Shown: positions 26,926 to 36,092 of the stretch, piece after piece
Numbering within the stretch: the first letter of the stretch is position 1
Layout: every line of letters starts with the position of its first letter
NCBI GenBank assembly: GCA_002350525.1
Contig: DEFA01000020.1
Location: forward strand, 1-60,628
Origin: Lachnospiraceae bacterium UBA2864
GTDB taxonomy: Bacteria > Bacillota > Clostridia > Lachnospirales > Lachnospiraceae
Length of the DNA: 60,628 bases
Direction of reading: 5' to 3'
The notes under the pieces: generated by a model
What the model was told of the DNA's origin: nothing
Seen by the model: only the letters and a program-made list of their open reading frames with translations
The model's database searches: none
Made by a program: the position numbers and the translations under genes

Positions 26926-27846
26926 ATGAAAACTACGATGACAGAACGTGATAAAAAGCTCCTTCTCTGGATGTTTATAGGTGTGATTATTGTTGCTATC
27001 GGATATTGGGGAATCAGGCCTCAGTTGAAAAAATACACGGAGCTTGGTAAAAAAATAGAAAAGCAGGAAGATCAGAAGAAGCTTAATCAGATGAAAATAA
27101 TGAATCTTTCAGGTGTCGAGATTCAGGCAGAGGAATATGAGAAGAAGATAGCCGAAAAGAAAGATGAGTTCTATCAGATAATGACGAGCTCCGATATCGA
27201 TCGAATGATGACGGAGATAGCAGTCGATAATTCTCTTTATATTTATGATCTTAGATTTACCATGCCGCAGAGTCCAAGTGAAAGAATGGCTTATCAGTAT
27301 TCCGAATTATACCAGCAGCAGATGGCTCAGAAAGCTGAATATCAAACAGGCTTAGCTGCCGATGGAATGACTGTGGTTGGAAATGAAGATTCGGATAAAG
27401 AAAGTGATTCTTCAGAAGCTGCAACTACAGATTCGTCAATGATATTGATGGATGCGTTTGGTGACGAAGAAGGTGGCTATCAGCCGAATACAGATATATA
27501 TGCTGTTCCGGTGACAATGACTGTTGGCGGAGAGCTGTCAGATCTGGAGAATTTTATAGACAGGCTTATTCATATGGACAAAAGATGTATGCTGGTAAGT
27601 TATACCTGGGGTGAATATAGAGATATAGTCCGTCGAGATGCAAACGGAAATATTATCAGAAATGCTGTTGAAATAGCTCCGGATACGGGAGAAGAAGGAG
27701 TATCCGAAGAAGAACTTAAAGCGGATAATGTTGTCAGAAAATCTCTTACAGTAAGAATAGAGATTTATATGTGTGATACATCGGATATCGTAACTGAACC
27801 TGCAGATTCGGGAATTGAAGAAAGTGCAGATGAAGTTACGGAATAA
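26926..27846 (+). CDS. pilO: Type IV pilus inner-membrane component PilO
   Basis: A 306-residue protein with one N-terminal transmembrane helix (LLLWMFIGVIIVAIGYWGI, about 12-30), a coiled coil (about 35-90) and a ferredoxin-like C-terminal domain (VTMTVGGELSDLENFIDRL). The layout is that of PilO/GspM alignment proteins. An acidic Ser/Asp-rich insert (about 145-190, EDSDKESDSSEAATTD) is longer than usual. It should pair with the PilN half of the preceding fusion. It has a strong AGGAGGGG ribosome site and starts 11 bases after the pilMN stop. Confidence 0.85.
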   Translation: MKTTMTERDKKLLLWMFIGVIIVAIGYWGIRPQLKKYTELGKKIEKQEDQKKLNQMKIMNLSGVEIQAEEYEKKIAEKKDEFYQIMTSSDIDRMMTEIAVDNSLYIYDLRFTMPQSPSERMAYQYSELYQQQMAQKAEYQTGLAADGMTVVGNEDSDKESDSSEAATTDSSMILMDAFGDEEGGYQPNTDIYAVPVTMTVGGELSDLENFIDRLIHMDKRCMLVSYTWGEYRDIVRRDANGNIIRNAVEIAPDTGEEGVSEEELKADNVVRKSLTVRIEIYMCDTSDIVTEPADSGIEESADEVTE

Positions 27847-27890
27847 AGCTTTTAACAGTTAACAGTATAATTTATTACAGGGGTGCCATC

Positions 27891-29576
27891 ATGGAGATGA
27901 GATCAAATAAAAATATTCGAATAGGTGATGTTCTGAAGGAATTCGGATATGTAACGGATGAACAGGTTGGAGAAGCGATAGCATATCAGAAAGAACACGA
28001 AGGCGTCAGATTGGGAGGAGCGCTGATCGCGCTTAATTATATAACAGAACGGCAGATGCTCGAGGCGTTAGGCCGAAGACTCAATTATAATGTTGTAAAT
28101 ATAACCGATCTGGCTGTTGATATCAATGCGGTTGAGACAATTCCGCAGGCACTTGCTGAAAAGTACGGAATGATGGCCTATAAGATGGAAGACGGTGTGT
28201 TGTCTGTTCTTACAAATGATCCGCTTAATTTCTACGGACTTGAAGATATACGTCAGGTTGCGGGTACTGATCTGCGTGTGGAATTAACTGAGAAACAGCC
28301 GCTTGATAATGCCATCCAGTATTATTATTCGGAAGTTTCCGCAAAGAGAGCTGCTGATAAAGCAGCAAAATCTACACTTGCGGAAGATGATGTAATTGAA
28401 GTGAATGTGGAAGATGCGGATGATGATACGCCTATTATCAATCTTCTCAATTCGCTGGTTGTAAGAGCGTATAATTCGAATGTTTCTGATATTCATATTG
28501 AACCTTTTGAAAAACATACCTCAGTACGTATGCGTATGGATGGTGTTATAGTTGATTTTATGACACTGCCAAAGAATATACATAACTCACTCATAGCTCG
28601 TGTTAAGATAATCGGTGATCTTGATATTGCAGAGAGACGAATACCGCAGGATGGACATTTTAAAACGAATGTTGAAGGTGTACCTATCAATGTCAGAGTA
28701 TCGGTTATCCCTACGGTTTTCGGAGAGAAAGCGGTTCTGAGACTTTTGGCTTCAGCAGCAACAATTGATCATTCGGGAACTTTCGGTATGACTGATAGGA
28801 ATTATCAGATAGTCAGTAACATGCTTCGTTCTCCGAACGGAATTATCTATGTTACGGGACCTACGGGATCCGGTAAATCGACGACGCTATACATGATCCT
28901 GTCGGAACTTTCTCAAAGAGCTGTTAATATTTCTACAATTGAAGACCCCGTAGAGAAGAATCTTCCAAAGCTTAATCAGATGCAGGTTAATAATACAGCA
29001 GGCCTGACCTTCGAGATTGGCCTCAGAGCCCTTTTGAGACAGGATCCGGACATAATTATGCTTGGTGAGACAAGAGACGCGGAAACAGCTTCTATATCGG
29101 TTAGAGCGGCTATTACCGGTCACCTTGTTCTGTCTACGCTTCATACCAATGATGCAGCTTCATCGGTTACCAGACTTGTTGATATGGGCATAGAACCCTA
29201 TATGCTTGCCAATTCACTTGTCGGTATTATCGCGCAGAGACTTGTCCGTAAGGTTTGTCCGGATTGCGGCCAGTGGGGAGAAATGACCGATGAAGAAGAG
29301 AGAATAATAGGATATCGTCTTCCGCAGGTTATGCATAAAGTGGGATGTAAGAAATGTAATGGAACCGGCTACCGTGGGCGTATATCGATACATGAGATAC
29401 TTCCGATAGATAAGCCGATACGAAAGATGATCTCAGATGAGGCAACGGCTGATGAGATTAAGGAGTATGCTCGTAAGGAGCTTGGAATGCTTACACTTAA
29501 GGAAAGTTGCATGGAGTTGATTAAGGAAGGAAAAACAACTGTTGAAGAACTTGTTAAGGTAGCGTACTATGATTAA
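27891..29576 (+). CDS. pilB: Type IV pilus extension ATPase PilB
   Basis: A 561-residue GspE/PilB-family hexameric ATPase. The N-terminal MshEN-type domain (about 1-150) starts IRIGDVLKEFGYVTDEQV. Walker A is GPTGSGKSTT near residues 322-331, the Asp box is STIEDPVE, Walker B is DPDIIMLGETRD near 385-396, and the His box is TGHLVLSTLHTNDA. The C-terminal zinc-binding site has CPDCG (about 456) and CKKC (about 486). It powers pilus extension. MshEN domains of some PilB-type ATPases bind c-di-GMP, which would connect to the GGDEF gene at 36093, but I have not verified the binding residues. No retraction ATPase (PilT) is in the window. It is the last gene of the operon. Confidence 0.96.
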   Translation: MEMRSNKNIRIGDVLKEFGYVTDEQVGEAIAYQKEHEGVRLGGALIALNYITERQMLEALGRRLNYNVVNITDLAVDINAVETIPQALAEKYGMMAYKMEDGVLSVLTNDPLNFYGLEDIRQVAGTDLRVELTEKQPLDNAIQYYYSEVSAKRAADKAAKSTLAEDDVIEVNVEDADDDTPIINLLNSLVVRAYNSNVSDIHIEPFEKHTSVRMRMDGVIVDFMTLPKNIHNSLIARVKIIGDLDIAERRIPQDGHFKTNVEGVPINVRVSVIPTVFGEKAVLRLLASAATIDHSGTFGMTDRNYQIVSNMLRSPNGIIYVTGPTGSGKSTTLYMILSELSQRAVNISTIEDPVEKNLPKLNQMQVNNTAGLTFEIGLRALLRQDPDIIMLGETRDAETASISVRAAITGHLVLSTLHTNDAASSVTRLVDMGIEPYMLANSLVGIIAQRLVRKVCPDCGQWGEMTDEEERIIGYRLPQVMHKVGCKKCNGTGYRGRISIHEILPIDKPIRKMISDEATADEIKEYARKELGMLTLKESCMELIKEGKTTVEELVKVAYYD

Positions 29577-29625
29577 TCCGGTTTTGTAATATTGTACACA
29601 AATATTTATATTTGATTAACTTCGT

Positions 29626-29664
29626 AACACGGTATATTCTCAAAAGAATATACCGTGTTGATTT
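29626..29664 (+). terminator. Strong terminator of the pilus operon
   Basis: A 15-bp perfect stem, AACACGGTATATTCT (29626-29640) and AGAATATACCGTGTT (29645-29659), encloses the loop CAAA and is followed by GATTT. It lies 50 bases after pilB. Confidence 0.85.
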
Positions 29665-29832
29665 ATGAACGATTTTAAAAGCATTGCGAAATACCGGATA
29701 GTGATGCCTGATCAGAAGAGTATTTTGGTATACAGATTTGAAAAAGGCGATGAAGCAAAGAAGTATTCTTTTGCTTATCGTGTTCCGGTAGGAATCTGGG
29801 ATGGAAAATGCGTGATCGATTTAAAAAAATAG
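29665..29832 (+). pseudogene. Remnant of a Uma2-family (DUF820) endonuclease, C-terminal end only
   Basis: A 55-codon open frame with no ribosome site, starting directly after the terminator. Its translation (KYRIVMPDQKSILVYRFEKG followed by SFAYRVPVGIWDGKCVIDL) resembles the last 50 or so residues of Uma2-type proteins, which end with a YWIVDP-like strand, a VYR hairpin and a hydrophobic tail. The catalytic PD-(D/E)xK part is missing and no further remnant lies upstream. It is best read as the leftover 3' end of a deleted or rearranged gene. The family assignment is from memory of the pattern and needs a profile search. Confidence 0.55.
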
Positions 29833-30187
29833 AGGAAAATATACAATTTTTATGAGATTTGGATTAATAGTATAAAGGTTTGTTAACGATGATAAACAGA
29901 TAATTGATATTTTTGTCAGACAATTTATGAACGAACGTTCATTTTTTGCTATTGGATCTATAAAAACACAAAAAGTTAACAAATTAAATGAGAAAAAATG
30001 TTGTTTTTTGTGGATATTATATTAACAGAATGCGAAGAAAATGTGTACAAAATGACAAAATTCGGAATAATATGATTGAATATGCGTGAAATATGACCGA
30101 AACGCGCGTTAAATATACAAATTCAACAATAGTATTTGTGTATAGTTGTTAATTTGGTAGATTTGACCAAACAGTTTACATAAAAAC
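29833..30187. other. AT-rich intergenic region upstream of the major pilin
   Basis: About 355 bases with no credible gene; the longest ATG frame (32 codons at 29927) has no ribosome site. The only ordered features are the inverted repeat at 29927-29942 and a run of very AT-rich sequence. With the promoter and leader that follow, the gene-free stretch is 463 bases. Confidence 0.6.
29927..29942. promoter_or_regulatory. Inverted repeat resembling a TetR-family operator
   Basis: ATGAACG-AA-CGTTCAT is a perfect 7-bp inverted repeat with a 2-base spacer, the geometry and sequence type common for TetR/AcrR operators. No TetR gene is in the window, and the site is 246 bases upstream of the pilin -35 box. 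Confidence 0.45.
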
Positions 30188-30216
30188 TTGCAAAAACCTT
30201 AAAATCTCGTTATAAT
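30188..30216 (+). promoter_or_regulatory. Promoter of the major pilin gene
   Basis: TTGCAA (30188-30193), a 17-base spacer and a perfect TATAAT (30211-30216). The leader is about 73 bases and ends in a strong AAGGGAGGA ribosome site. Confidence 0.8.
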
Positions 30217-30295
30217 TTGATTAACTTATTCAAAAGAGATAAGGTATTTCATAAGAGAGTAAATGAAAAATCAATAAAAAAGGGAGGACAAACTT

Positions 30296-30742
30296 ATGAA
30301 GAAATCGAATAAAGGTTTTACACTCGTTGAACTTATTGTTGTACTTGTTATCCTGGCTATCCTGGCTGCGATACTTGTACCTGCACTTCTCGGATACATC
30401 GACAAGGCAAGAGAGAAGCAGATCACAACTAATGCTGAAGCAGCTTATGTAGCAGCACAGGCAATTGCAACAGAGCAGTATGGTAAAGGTGCTTCTAAAC
30501 CAAGTGTAACAGTTGATATGGTAAAGAATTTAACAGATATATCTGAAGACTTTACAATTACCCCAACATTTGGTGGAAAGTCAGGCAGTACTGATGCTTC
30601 AGTTTCTTCTAAGAGATCTGATTTTATCATAAAGCAGTTTGAATACAAACAGACTTCAACTGGAAAGACAGCTACTTGGTATCAGGAAAAGACAACTGTT
30701 GACGGAAATGAAGTTCCGGCTGGTGGTTGGGTAGTTAAGTAG
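30296..30742 (+). CDS. pilA: Likely major type IV pilin
   Basis: A 148-residue prepilin with the shortest, most canonical leader of the set: MKKSNKG, cut after Gly7, then FTLVE and the helix LIVVLVILAILAAILVPALLGYI, followed by DKAREKQITTNAEAAYVAAQ. It has the size, simple fold, own promoter, strong ribosome site, biased codon use (many GTT/GCA/ACA) and own terminator expected of the abundant shaft subunit. No Cys pair is present. The gene lies outside the pilB-terminated operon, which fits separate high-level expression. Calling it the major pilin is inference from these signs. Confidence 0.85.
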   Translation: MKKSNKGFTLVELIVVLVILAILAAILVPALLGYIDKAREKQITTNAEAAYVAAQAIATEQYGKGASKPSVTVDMVKNLTDISEDFTITPTFGGKSGSTDASVSSKRSDFIIKQFEYKQTSTGKTATWYQEKTTVDGNEVPAGGWVVK

Positions 30743-30774
30743 AGAAAATAGACAACAATATATAATGAATATAG

Positions 30775-30807
30775 CGGAGAGAAACAATTTTGTTTCTCTC
30801 CGTTTTT
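30775..30807 (+). terminator. Terminator after the major pilin gene
   Basis: CGGAGAGAAAC (30775-30785) pairs perfectly with GTTTCTCTCCG (30792-30802), followed by TTTTT. Confidence 0.9.
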
Positions 30808-30816
30808 ACTTGGTTA

Positions 30817-30825
30817 TGATATAAT
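30817..30825 (+). promoter_or_regulatory. Possible extended -10 promoter of the YfhO-family gene
   Basis: TGA-TATAAT (30817-30825) lies 40 bases ahead of the ATG at 30866 and just after the pilin terminator. There is no convincing -35 box at the right distance. Confidence 0.4.
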
Positions 30826-30865
30826 ACTATATGGAAAAATAATAAAAGCTTGTGGGGAGATATAA

Positions 30866-33800
30866 ATGTCATCGGCAGTTCTTAATACTTTGGATATAGT
30901 GTGTTGTTTTCTTTCTGTTGTGACGTTTTATTGTTATGTGATAGTGCATGACAAGACAGTAAATAACGAAGACAGCAGTAAGTCTTCGATGAATAGGATT
31001 GTAGCCACAGTGATTCTTTCTATGGTATATGGTTTTTGTTTGTTCGTTCTTAGTGACGGAAACAGAATCGGTTCCAAAGTCGCAATGGCACTATTCCCTA
31101 TACTTATAGCGGGTGTTGAGAAGCTGTTTCATAATAACAAAAAGCTGCTATATATAGTTTCGTTATTCGCTATATCGGCAATAGATATTGATATAGCTAT
31201 CGTTTCTGTGATTTTTATATTTTTATATTTTCTGACGTTTGAATATAAAAATGTAAAACACTTCCTTACATTTTCTCGTAATATACTTTTTTCAGATGTA
31301 ATTGCTTTAGGACTATCGGCTGTTTTTATCGTGATAAATCCATTGAATGACCGAATAGTTCCGGAACATAGTTTAAGATTTCCCGAATTTTCAATTAAAG
31401 CTGATTTGAATAGTATATTTAATGTGTTTGTTAATTTGGGATTACCGGCAGGTATAGTTGTCGGAGTTCTTATAATGTTTTATATATTCGGAAAAGAGTA
31501 TTCTGTAAGCAGGATAAAGAAGCTTATTCTATTTATATTTTTAATCAGTGCTTATTATGTAACTACTTCAGCATACATTTTAAATGGATTTATGGATTCT
31601 CAATCTAAAATGTTTTCGTTTACGGTTACTTTCTTTTCACTTCAGATTGCCGGTGAAGAGATCAGGAAACTTGAAAGAAAAGAAAAAAATTCCGGGTTGG
31701 TTAAAATTATACTAGGTCTTATTATTCTGGAGACAGTCTGTGGGTTTGTATTGAGGTTTGTCTATCCGGGAACCATAACACAATCTTCCGAGGGAAAAGA
31801 GGAGTACAGTATCAGAGTTGCGAAAGAGCATATTTTGGAAAAAAATGAGACTGCCGATATTTATTATTTCGATGGAGAAGATTCCTATCCCGATCCGGTA
31901 TCAAGAGTTTTGATGGGGTATAAATATGTCGTTGTACCTTCGGGGGTATTAATGGATTCAACGCTTGAATATAGCGGATCATATGACGGGGTAGATGTAT
32001 ATGAAGATAAGAACTTGTCTATATATGGATCAGCTTGTTCCAATAAGGAATTAAAGGGTATACAGAACAGTGAATATCCGTTTTATGTAATTAACGATCT
32101 TATATCCGACAAATTCGGTATTGAAGACATATATATTACTGTGTCAGATGATATCCGTGTTGTTCCGGATATGAAGGATAAAACTTACAGAACAACATTT
32201 TTATATGAGTCATTCGATGAAGATGGAGAGTATTATTCTAATCTGTATCAGGTTTCTTACTTAGGTAAATTGAGTAAGGGTGATGAAGGCGTAATTAAAT
32301 GTAATAAGTCTGTAGAAGAATTAAAAGAAGATATTCTTCAAAGACATTGCGTTTATTTGGATAAAGAAAAATACAGTAGTTTAATCAGTAGGTTGAACAC
32401 GGATTATTCGGAAACTTTAGGGGACAAAACGGAAAGTGATAATGTAAAAAGTAATCTGATAGGATTTCTGATAAGTATTATATCGGCAGTGGCGGCATGC
32501 TTCTATGTAAGATCTAAAAGAAATCGCGGACAGGATGCTTTTGATAAACTTAATAGAGTGGAGAGGTTTATTTCGGATAACATCATATATTTTTATACGG
32601 TTATCATATCGCTGACTGTTTATATAATAATACTTATGGTTAATCAATGTATTCCGTTTGGAGATAATTCTGCAATTATTTCAGATGGTCTCATTTCTGA
32701 TTACCCTACCAATATGTATACCGTACAAAATTTGAGAAGCTTAAATTTCAAGGCAGTAGATTATGTCATGGGATTTCAGTGGGGTGGAATAGGCGTATCT
32801 TCGTTTTTGTACTTTATTAATCCTGTAAGACTGGTACTTTTACTGTTCCCGAACAGTATGAGTTTGTTGGGATTTAATGTTTATTACATGCTGGAATTCT
32901 TGCTGATAGGCCCGTGTATGCTGTTTTATCTTACACATAGACCATACGGCGGAAGAATGGACAAAAAAGAAAAGAAACTGGTACCTATAGCGCTGTGCTA
33001 TAACCTCTCGTCTTTCGTTCTGTGCTATTATTCCTTTAATGGATTTCTTGAGATAGCAATGATTCTTCCAATCATAATGCTGGCAATGGAAAGACTTGTC
33101 TATGAGAGAAAGTATATATTATATACGGTTATACTCACTCTTTATATTATTGAATCAACATATTATGCGTTTATTTTATGTATATTTCTTTTTATGTATT
33201 TCTTTGTGTTGGAGCATAAGAATGTTAAAACGTTTTTCTTTAACGGATTAAGATTTGCTGTATTCTCGCTTTTATCAGGTGGAATAGCCTCATTTACACT
33301 CTTTTCATTTTACAGTTCCGTAACCAATTCGGGATATGTTGAAAGTGATATGGGCAGTCGTTTAACCATAAATGTATTTACACAGAATCTGATCGGTTCG
33401 TTAACGGATTTTGAAGTAATACATAAATTGACAAGAGCTACATCATATTGGGAGCTGGCTAATACATATTGCGGAATACTTCTTATAATAACTTTGCCGT
33501 TATTTATGTTTGCAAAAAAGATCAGTCTGTCTTCCAGAATAAGAAGACTGGTATTGATGTTTATATTATATTTTGCTTATGGAAATGAGCTTCTGAATTA
33601 TGTTTTTCACGGTTTTCATTTTCAAACATTGGTACCGAACAGGTTTTCTATTTTCTTTATCTTTATGATGGTAACAGCATTTTACGATACGGTATGCTGT
33701 TATAAAGAAATATTTGATAAAAATGCAATACTGATGTTTGGCGGATTTTCTGTTTTTGTTTTATTTGGAATATATTTCAAAACAACGAATCCTTTACTTG

Positions 33801-35104
33801 CGGTTATTATCTCGGTAGGCTTTATAATTGCTTATTTTCTTGTTGTCTTTAGTGGATATACCAAAGGAAAACAATATCAAAGAATAAGGTATTTGCTTGT
33901 CGGCCTGTGCATGGAATTAATCATTTCGACTTTATATACGAGCGTTTTGGGGTTTACGTTTTCCGAACAAAAAATGTTTATTGATTCATATAAAACCATA
34001 AAGAGACTGTCGGATGAATATGCCCTGAATAATGGAATAACAAGGACTTCGGTTATATCTGCTTCGGCCGATAACAGGGCTTGCCTGACGGGAATAAAAA
34101 CGGTTGATATTTTCTCGTCATCCCTTCAACAGGAACAGATAAATCTGGCAGCTGCCTGGAATATCGATCCTGATAAAAACAGTATTTCCTATGATTACGG
34201 AAATGCACTTGCGGATATTATGCTTAATGTAAAATATTACATAATTAACAGTAATACCGCAGATGAAGTTATGCCAACTTATCTTGAACCAGTAAAGACA
34301 AGAAATAACCTTACGCTTTATCAAAATCCGTATGTTGTATCGGATGGGATAATGCTTCCTGAAGACATTTCAGATATAAATCGTATGGATTATACCAATA
34401 TGATAGATTATCAAAATGCCGTTACGAATCGGCTTGTCGGAAAAAATCTGTATAATGAGATTGAAGCTGTGTATATCGCGGATGATTATTCTGCGGAGCT
34501 TGAAGATAAAAATTATCTCAGAGTTCAAGGAGCCAATACAGAAGGTGTGTTTGCAGCGGATGTAACTACCCGAAAAGGCTTTTCCGGTGATATATATATG
34601 TCGGTTTTGGGAAGGGTTATATATGCAGGAAATGTAGATGGTGTTGATACGAGATATACCGGAATCATGATAATGCTTAGTGATGCGGAAATAGCAAAAC
34701 TTGAGCAAACCGAAAATGAAAGGTGTGTGAAAGCTTTTTCTCTTAACAGAGAGTGTTATGAAGAGTTAAAAAAATATCAGGAACGAAATTATATTTCGGA
34801 TATCACTGTGACAGGAGACTCTATTATGCTTAGTACATCGTCGGAAGAGGATGGCATATTATATGTTCCCATTCTGCAGAGTGCAAGTTGGAAAGTGTTA
34901 GTGGATGACCAGGAAAAAAATACGGTAAATGTATTCGGAGGAGTCGGAGTACCGGTTGATTCGGGAATGCATGATATAAAAATATCAGCGATCAGCAAAA
35001 CGGATTTTAAACGATATATTCTAAGTATAATATCGATAGTTGTTTTTATCTTGATCATATGTATAAACAGAAAGAATAAAGTTGATGAAATATCCGTGAA
35101 ATAG
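30866..35104 (+). CDS. YfhO-family polytopic membrane protein, double length
   Basis: A 1412-residue membrane protein. Residues about 565-1412 match the YfhO family (GT-C-like putative glycosyltransferases): a first helix, the luminal loop with PFGDNSAIISDGLISDYP, a GFQWGGIGV segment, about ten further helices, a large extracytoplasmic domain (about 1060-1380) and a final helix. Residues 1-560 look like a second, shortened copy: several helices including FLYFLTFEYKNVKHF (compare FLFMYFFVLEHKNVKTFFF in the main copy), an extracytoplasmic region and a closing helix near 540-560. YfhO proteins act on the outer face of the membrane in sugar transfer to envelope polymers. Its place between two pilin genes suggests pilin or envelope glycosylation, which is speculative. 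The copy relation is read by eye. Confidence 0.78.
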   Translation: MSSAVLNTLDIVCCFLSVVTFYCYVIVHDKTVNNEDSSKSSMNRIVATVILSMVYGFCLFVLSDGNRIGSKVAMALFPILIAGVEKLFHNNKKLLYIVSLFAISAIDIDIAIVSVIFIFLYFLTFEYKNVKHFLTFSRNILFSDVIALGLSAVFIVINPLNDRIVPEHSLRFPEFSIKADLNSIFNVFVNLGLPAGIVVGVLIMFYIFGKEYSVSRIKKLILFIFLISAYYVTTSAYILNGFMDSQSKMFSFTVTFFSLQIAGEEIRKLERKEKNSGLVKIILGLIILETVCGFVLRFVYPGTITQSSEGKEEYSIRVAKEHILEKNETADIYYFDGEDSYPDPVSRVLMGYKYVVVPSGVLMDSTLEYSGSYDGVDVYEDKNLSIYGSACSNKELKGIQNSEYPFYVINDLISDKFGIEDIYITVSDDIRVVPDMKDKTYRTTFLYESFDEDGEYYSNLYQVSYLGKLSKGDEGVIKCNKSVEELKEDILQRHCVYLDKEKYSSLISRLNTDYSETLGDKTESDNVKSNLIGFLISIISAVAACFYVRSKRNRGQDAFDKLNRVERFISDNIIYFYTVIISLTVYIIILMVNQCIPFGDNSAIISDGLISDYPTNMYTVQNLRSLNFKAVDYVMGFQWGGIGVSSFLYFINPVRLVLLLFPNSMSLLGFNVYYMLEFLLIGPCMLFYLTHRPYGGRMDKKEKKLVPIALCYNLSSFVLCYYSFNGFLEIAMILPIIMLAMERLVYERKYILYTVILTLYIIESTYYAFILCIFLFMYFFVLEHKNVKTFFFNGLRFAVFSLLSGGIASFTLFSFYSSVTNSGYVESDMGSRLTINVFTQNLIGSLTDFEVIHKLTRATSYWELANTYCGILLIITLPLFMFAKKISLSSRIRRLVLMFILYFAYGNELLNYVFHGFHFQTLVPNRFSIFFIFMMVTAFYDTVCCYKEIFDKNAILMFGGFSVFVLFGIYFKTTNPLLAVIISVGFIIAYFLVVFSGYTKGKQYQRIRYLLVGLCMELIISTLYTSVLGFTFSEQKMFIDSYKTIKRLSDEYALNNGITRTSVISASADNRACLTGIKTVDIFSSSLQQEQINLAAAWNIDPDKNSISYDYGNALADIMLNVKYYIINSNTADEVMPTYLEPVKTRNNLTLYQNPYVVSDGIMLPEDISDINRMDYTNMIDYQNAVTNRLVGKNLYNEIEAVYIADDYSAELEDKNYLRVQGANTEGVFAADVTTRKGFSGDIYMSVLGRVIYAGNVDGVDTRYTGIMIMLSDAEIAKLEQTENERCVKAFSLNRECYEELKKYQERNYISDITVTGDSIMLSTSSEEDGILYVPILQSASWKVLVDDQEKNTVNVFGGVGVPVDSGMHDIKISAISKTDFKRYILSIISIVVFILIICINRKNKVDEISVK

Positions 35105-35133
35105 TTGAAGTTACGTGAGTCTTAGACTATAGT
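35105..35133 (+). promoter_or_regulatory. Promoter of the last prepilin gene
   Basis: TTGAAG (35105-35110) and TATAGT (35128-35133) are separated by 17 bases, directly after the YfhO stop codon. Confidence 0.6.
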
Positions 35134-35174
35134 AGATATAGGGACAAAAGAAAAAATATATGGAGATAGTGGGT

Positions 35175-35909
35175 ATGAAGAAAGAGGGAATATACAACAG
35201 AAAAGGATTTACTCTTGTTGAGCTTATTGTTGTGCTTATTATTCTGGCAGTGCTTGCGGCAATACTGGTTCCGGTCCTTTTTGGATACATTCAAAGGGCT
35301 AAGGAAAAACAGGATTTGATTGATGCGAAAAATTGTATGACCGCAGCTCAGGCAGTTTTCACGGACGTGTATGCGAAAAAAGGTGATAGAATTGAGGGGC
35401 AAATATCAGTTCTTCCGATAACAATAAATGATAAACACATAATAAGGGGAAAAACTGATGCGAGAGACAAATTAAGTAATGCAGATGTGTATATATTTAA
35501 GAATAAGATGAATGGAAAAAACACAGAACCGTATTACTCAGATTTCACAGTGAAGATAATGGAAATGGCAGGCTATGGAAATTATGAGGATTACCCATAT
35601 TATCTGATAGTCGGAACGGCAAATTATCAGAAATATATTGATACGGATCCGCATAAACCATATATTATATGTTTTGCCATGTACCAGAGAGATAAGGATT
35701 CAAAACCGATCTTTTATGATGGTACTAAATTTACGCCGGAGTATCCTAAATATGCACTGGATAATACAGGAGACCAAAAAGATAAGGACTATAATTATTA
35801 TAAAATAAATGGTGAAAAAGTAAAAATCCAATATTACGTCCTTTGTAATAAAGATTCCAGTGAAGATGGTTGGTGGAAAAACCTTCCGACAAATGCTACA
35901 AGCAGATAA
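35175..35909 (+). CDS. Type IV prepilin (minor pilin candidate)
   Basis: A 244-residue protein. The leader MKKEGIYNRKG is cut after Gly11, then FTLVE and the helix LIVVLIILAVLAAILVPVLFGYI, followed by QRAKEKQDLIDAKNCMTAAQ. The first 50 residues are close to the major pilin at 30296, while the globular domain is longer and distinct, with Tyr/Asp-rich segments. It is probably a minor or alternative pilin. ATG 35175 is chosen over 35160 because GGAG lies nine bases upstream and the leader length is normal. It has its own promoter and terminator. Confidence 0.88.
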   Translation: MKKEGIYNRKGFTLVELIVVLIILAVLAAILVPVLFGYIQRAKEKQDLIDAKNCMTAAQAVFTDVYAKKGDRIEGQISVLPITINDKHIIRGKTDARDKLSNADVYIFKNKMNGKNTEPYYSDFTVKIMEMAGYGNYEDYPYYLIVGTANYQKYIDTDPHKPYIICFAMYQRDKDSKPIFYDGTKFTPEYPKYALDNTGDQKDKDYNYYKINGEKVKIQYYVLCNKDSSEDGWWKNLPTNATSR

Positions 35910-35924
35910 TGAATTGAGTATATT

Positions 35925-35959
35925 GAGCCCTGCAGACTGATAAATGCAGGGTTCTTTTT
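35925..35959 (+). terminator. Terminator after the last prepilin
   Basis: GAGCCCTGCA (35925-35934) pairs with TGCAGGGTTC (35945-35954) with one wobble, followed by TTTTTA. Confidence 0.88.
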
Positions 35960-35996
35960 ATGGCAATCTATCCCTTTGGTTAACCAATGTTTTCCT

Positions 35997-36024
35997 TTAC
36001 ATGAATGGTATGAGATAGTAAAAT
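35997..36024 (+). promoter_or_regulatory. Possible promoter of the GGDEF gene
   Basis: TTTACA (35997-36002), a 16-base spacer and TAAAAT (36019-36024). A small TTGCAG/CTGCAA hairpin (36057-36077) lies in the leader just before the AGGGGG ribosome site. Confidence 0.45.
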
Positions 36025-36092
36025 ATTTATATAAGTAACGGGTGTTAATTGTGCTTTTGCAGTACATTTTTCTGCAATATAGGGGGTAGTAA

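Noticed and set aside
29927..30025. A 32-codon frame starting inside the TetR-like repeat
   Set aside because: It has no ribosome site, no recognisable product, and lies in strongly AT-rich DNA.
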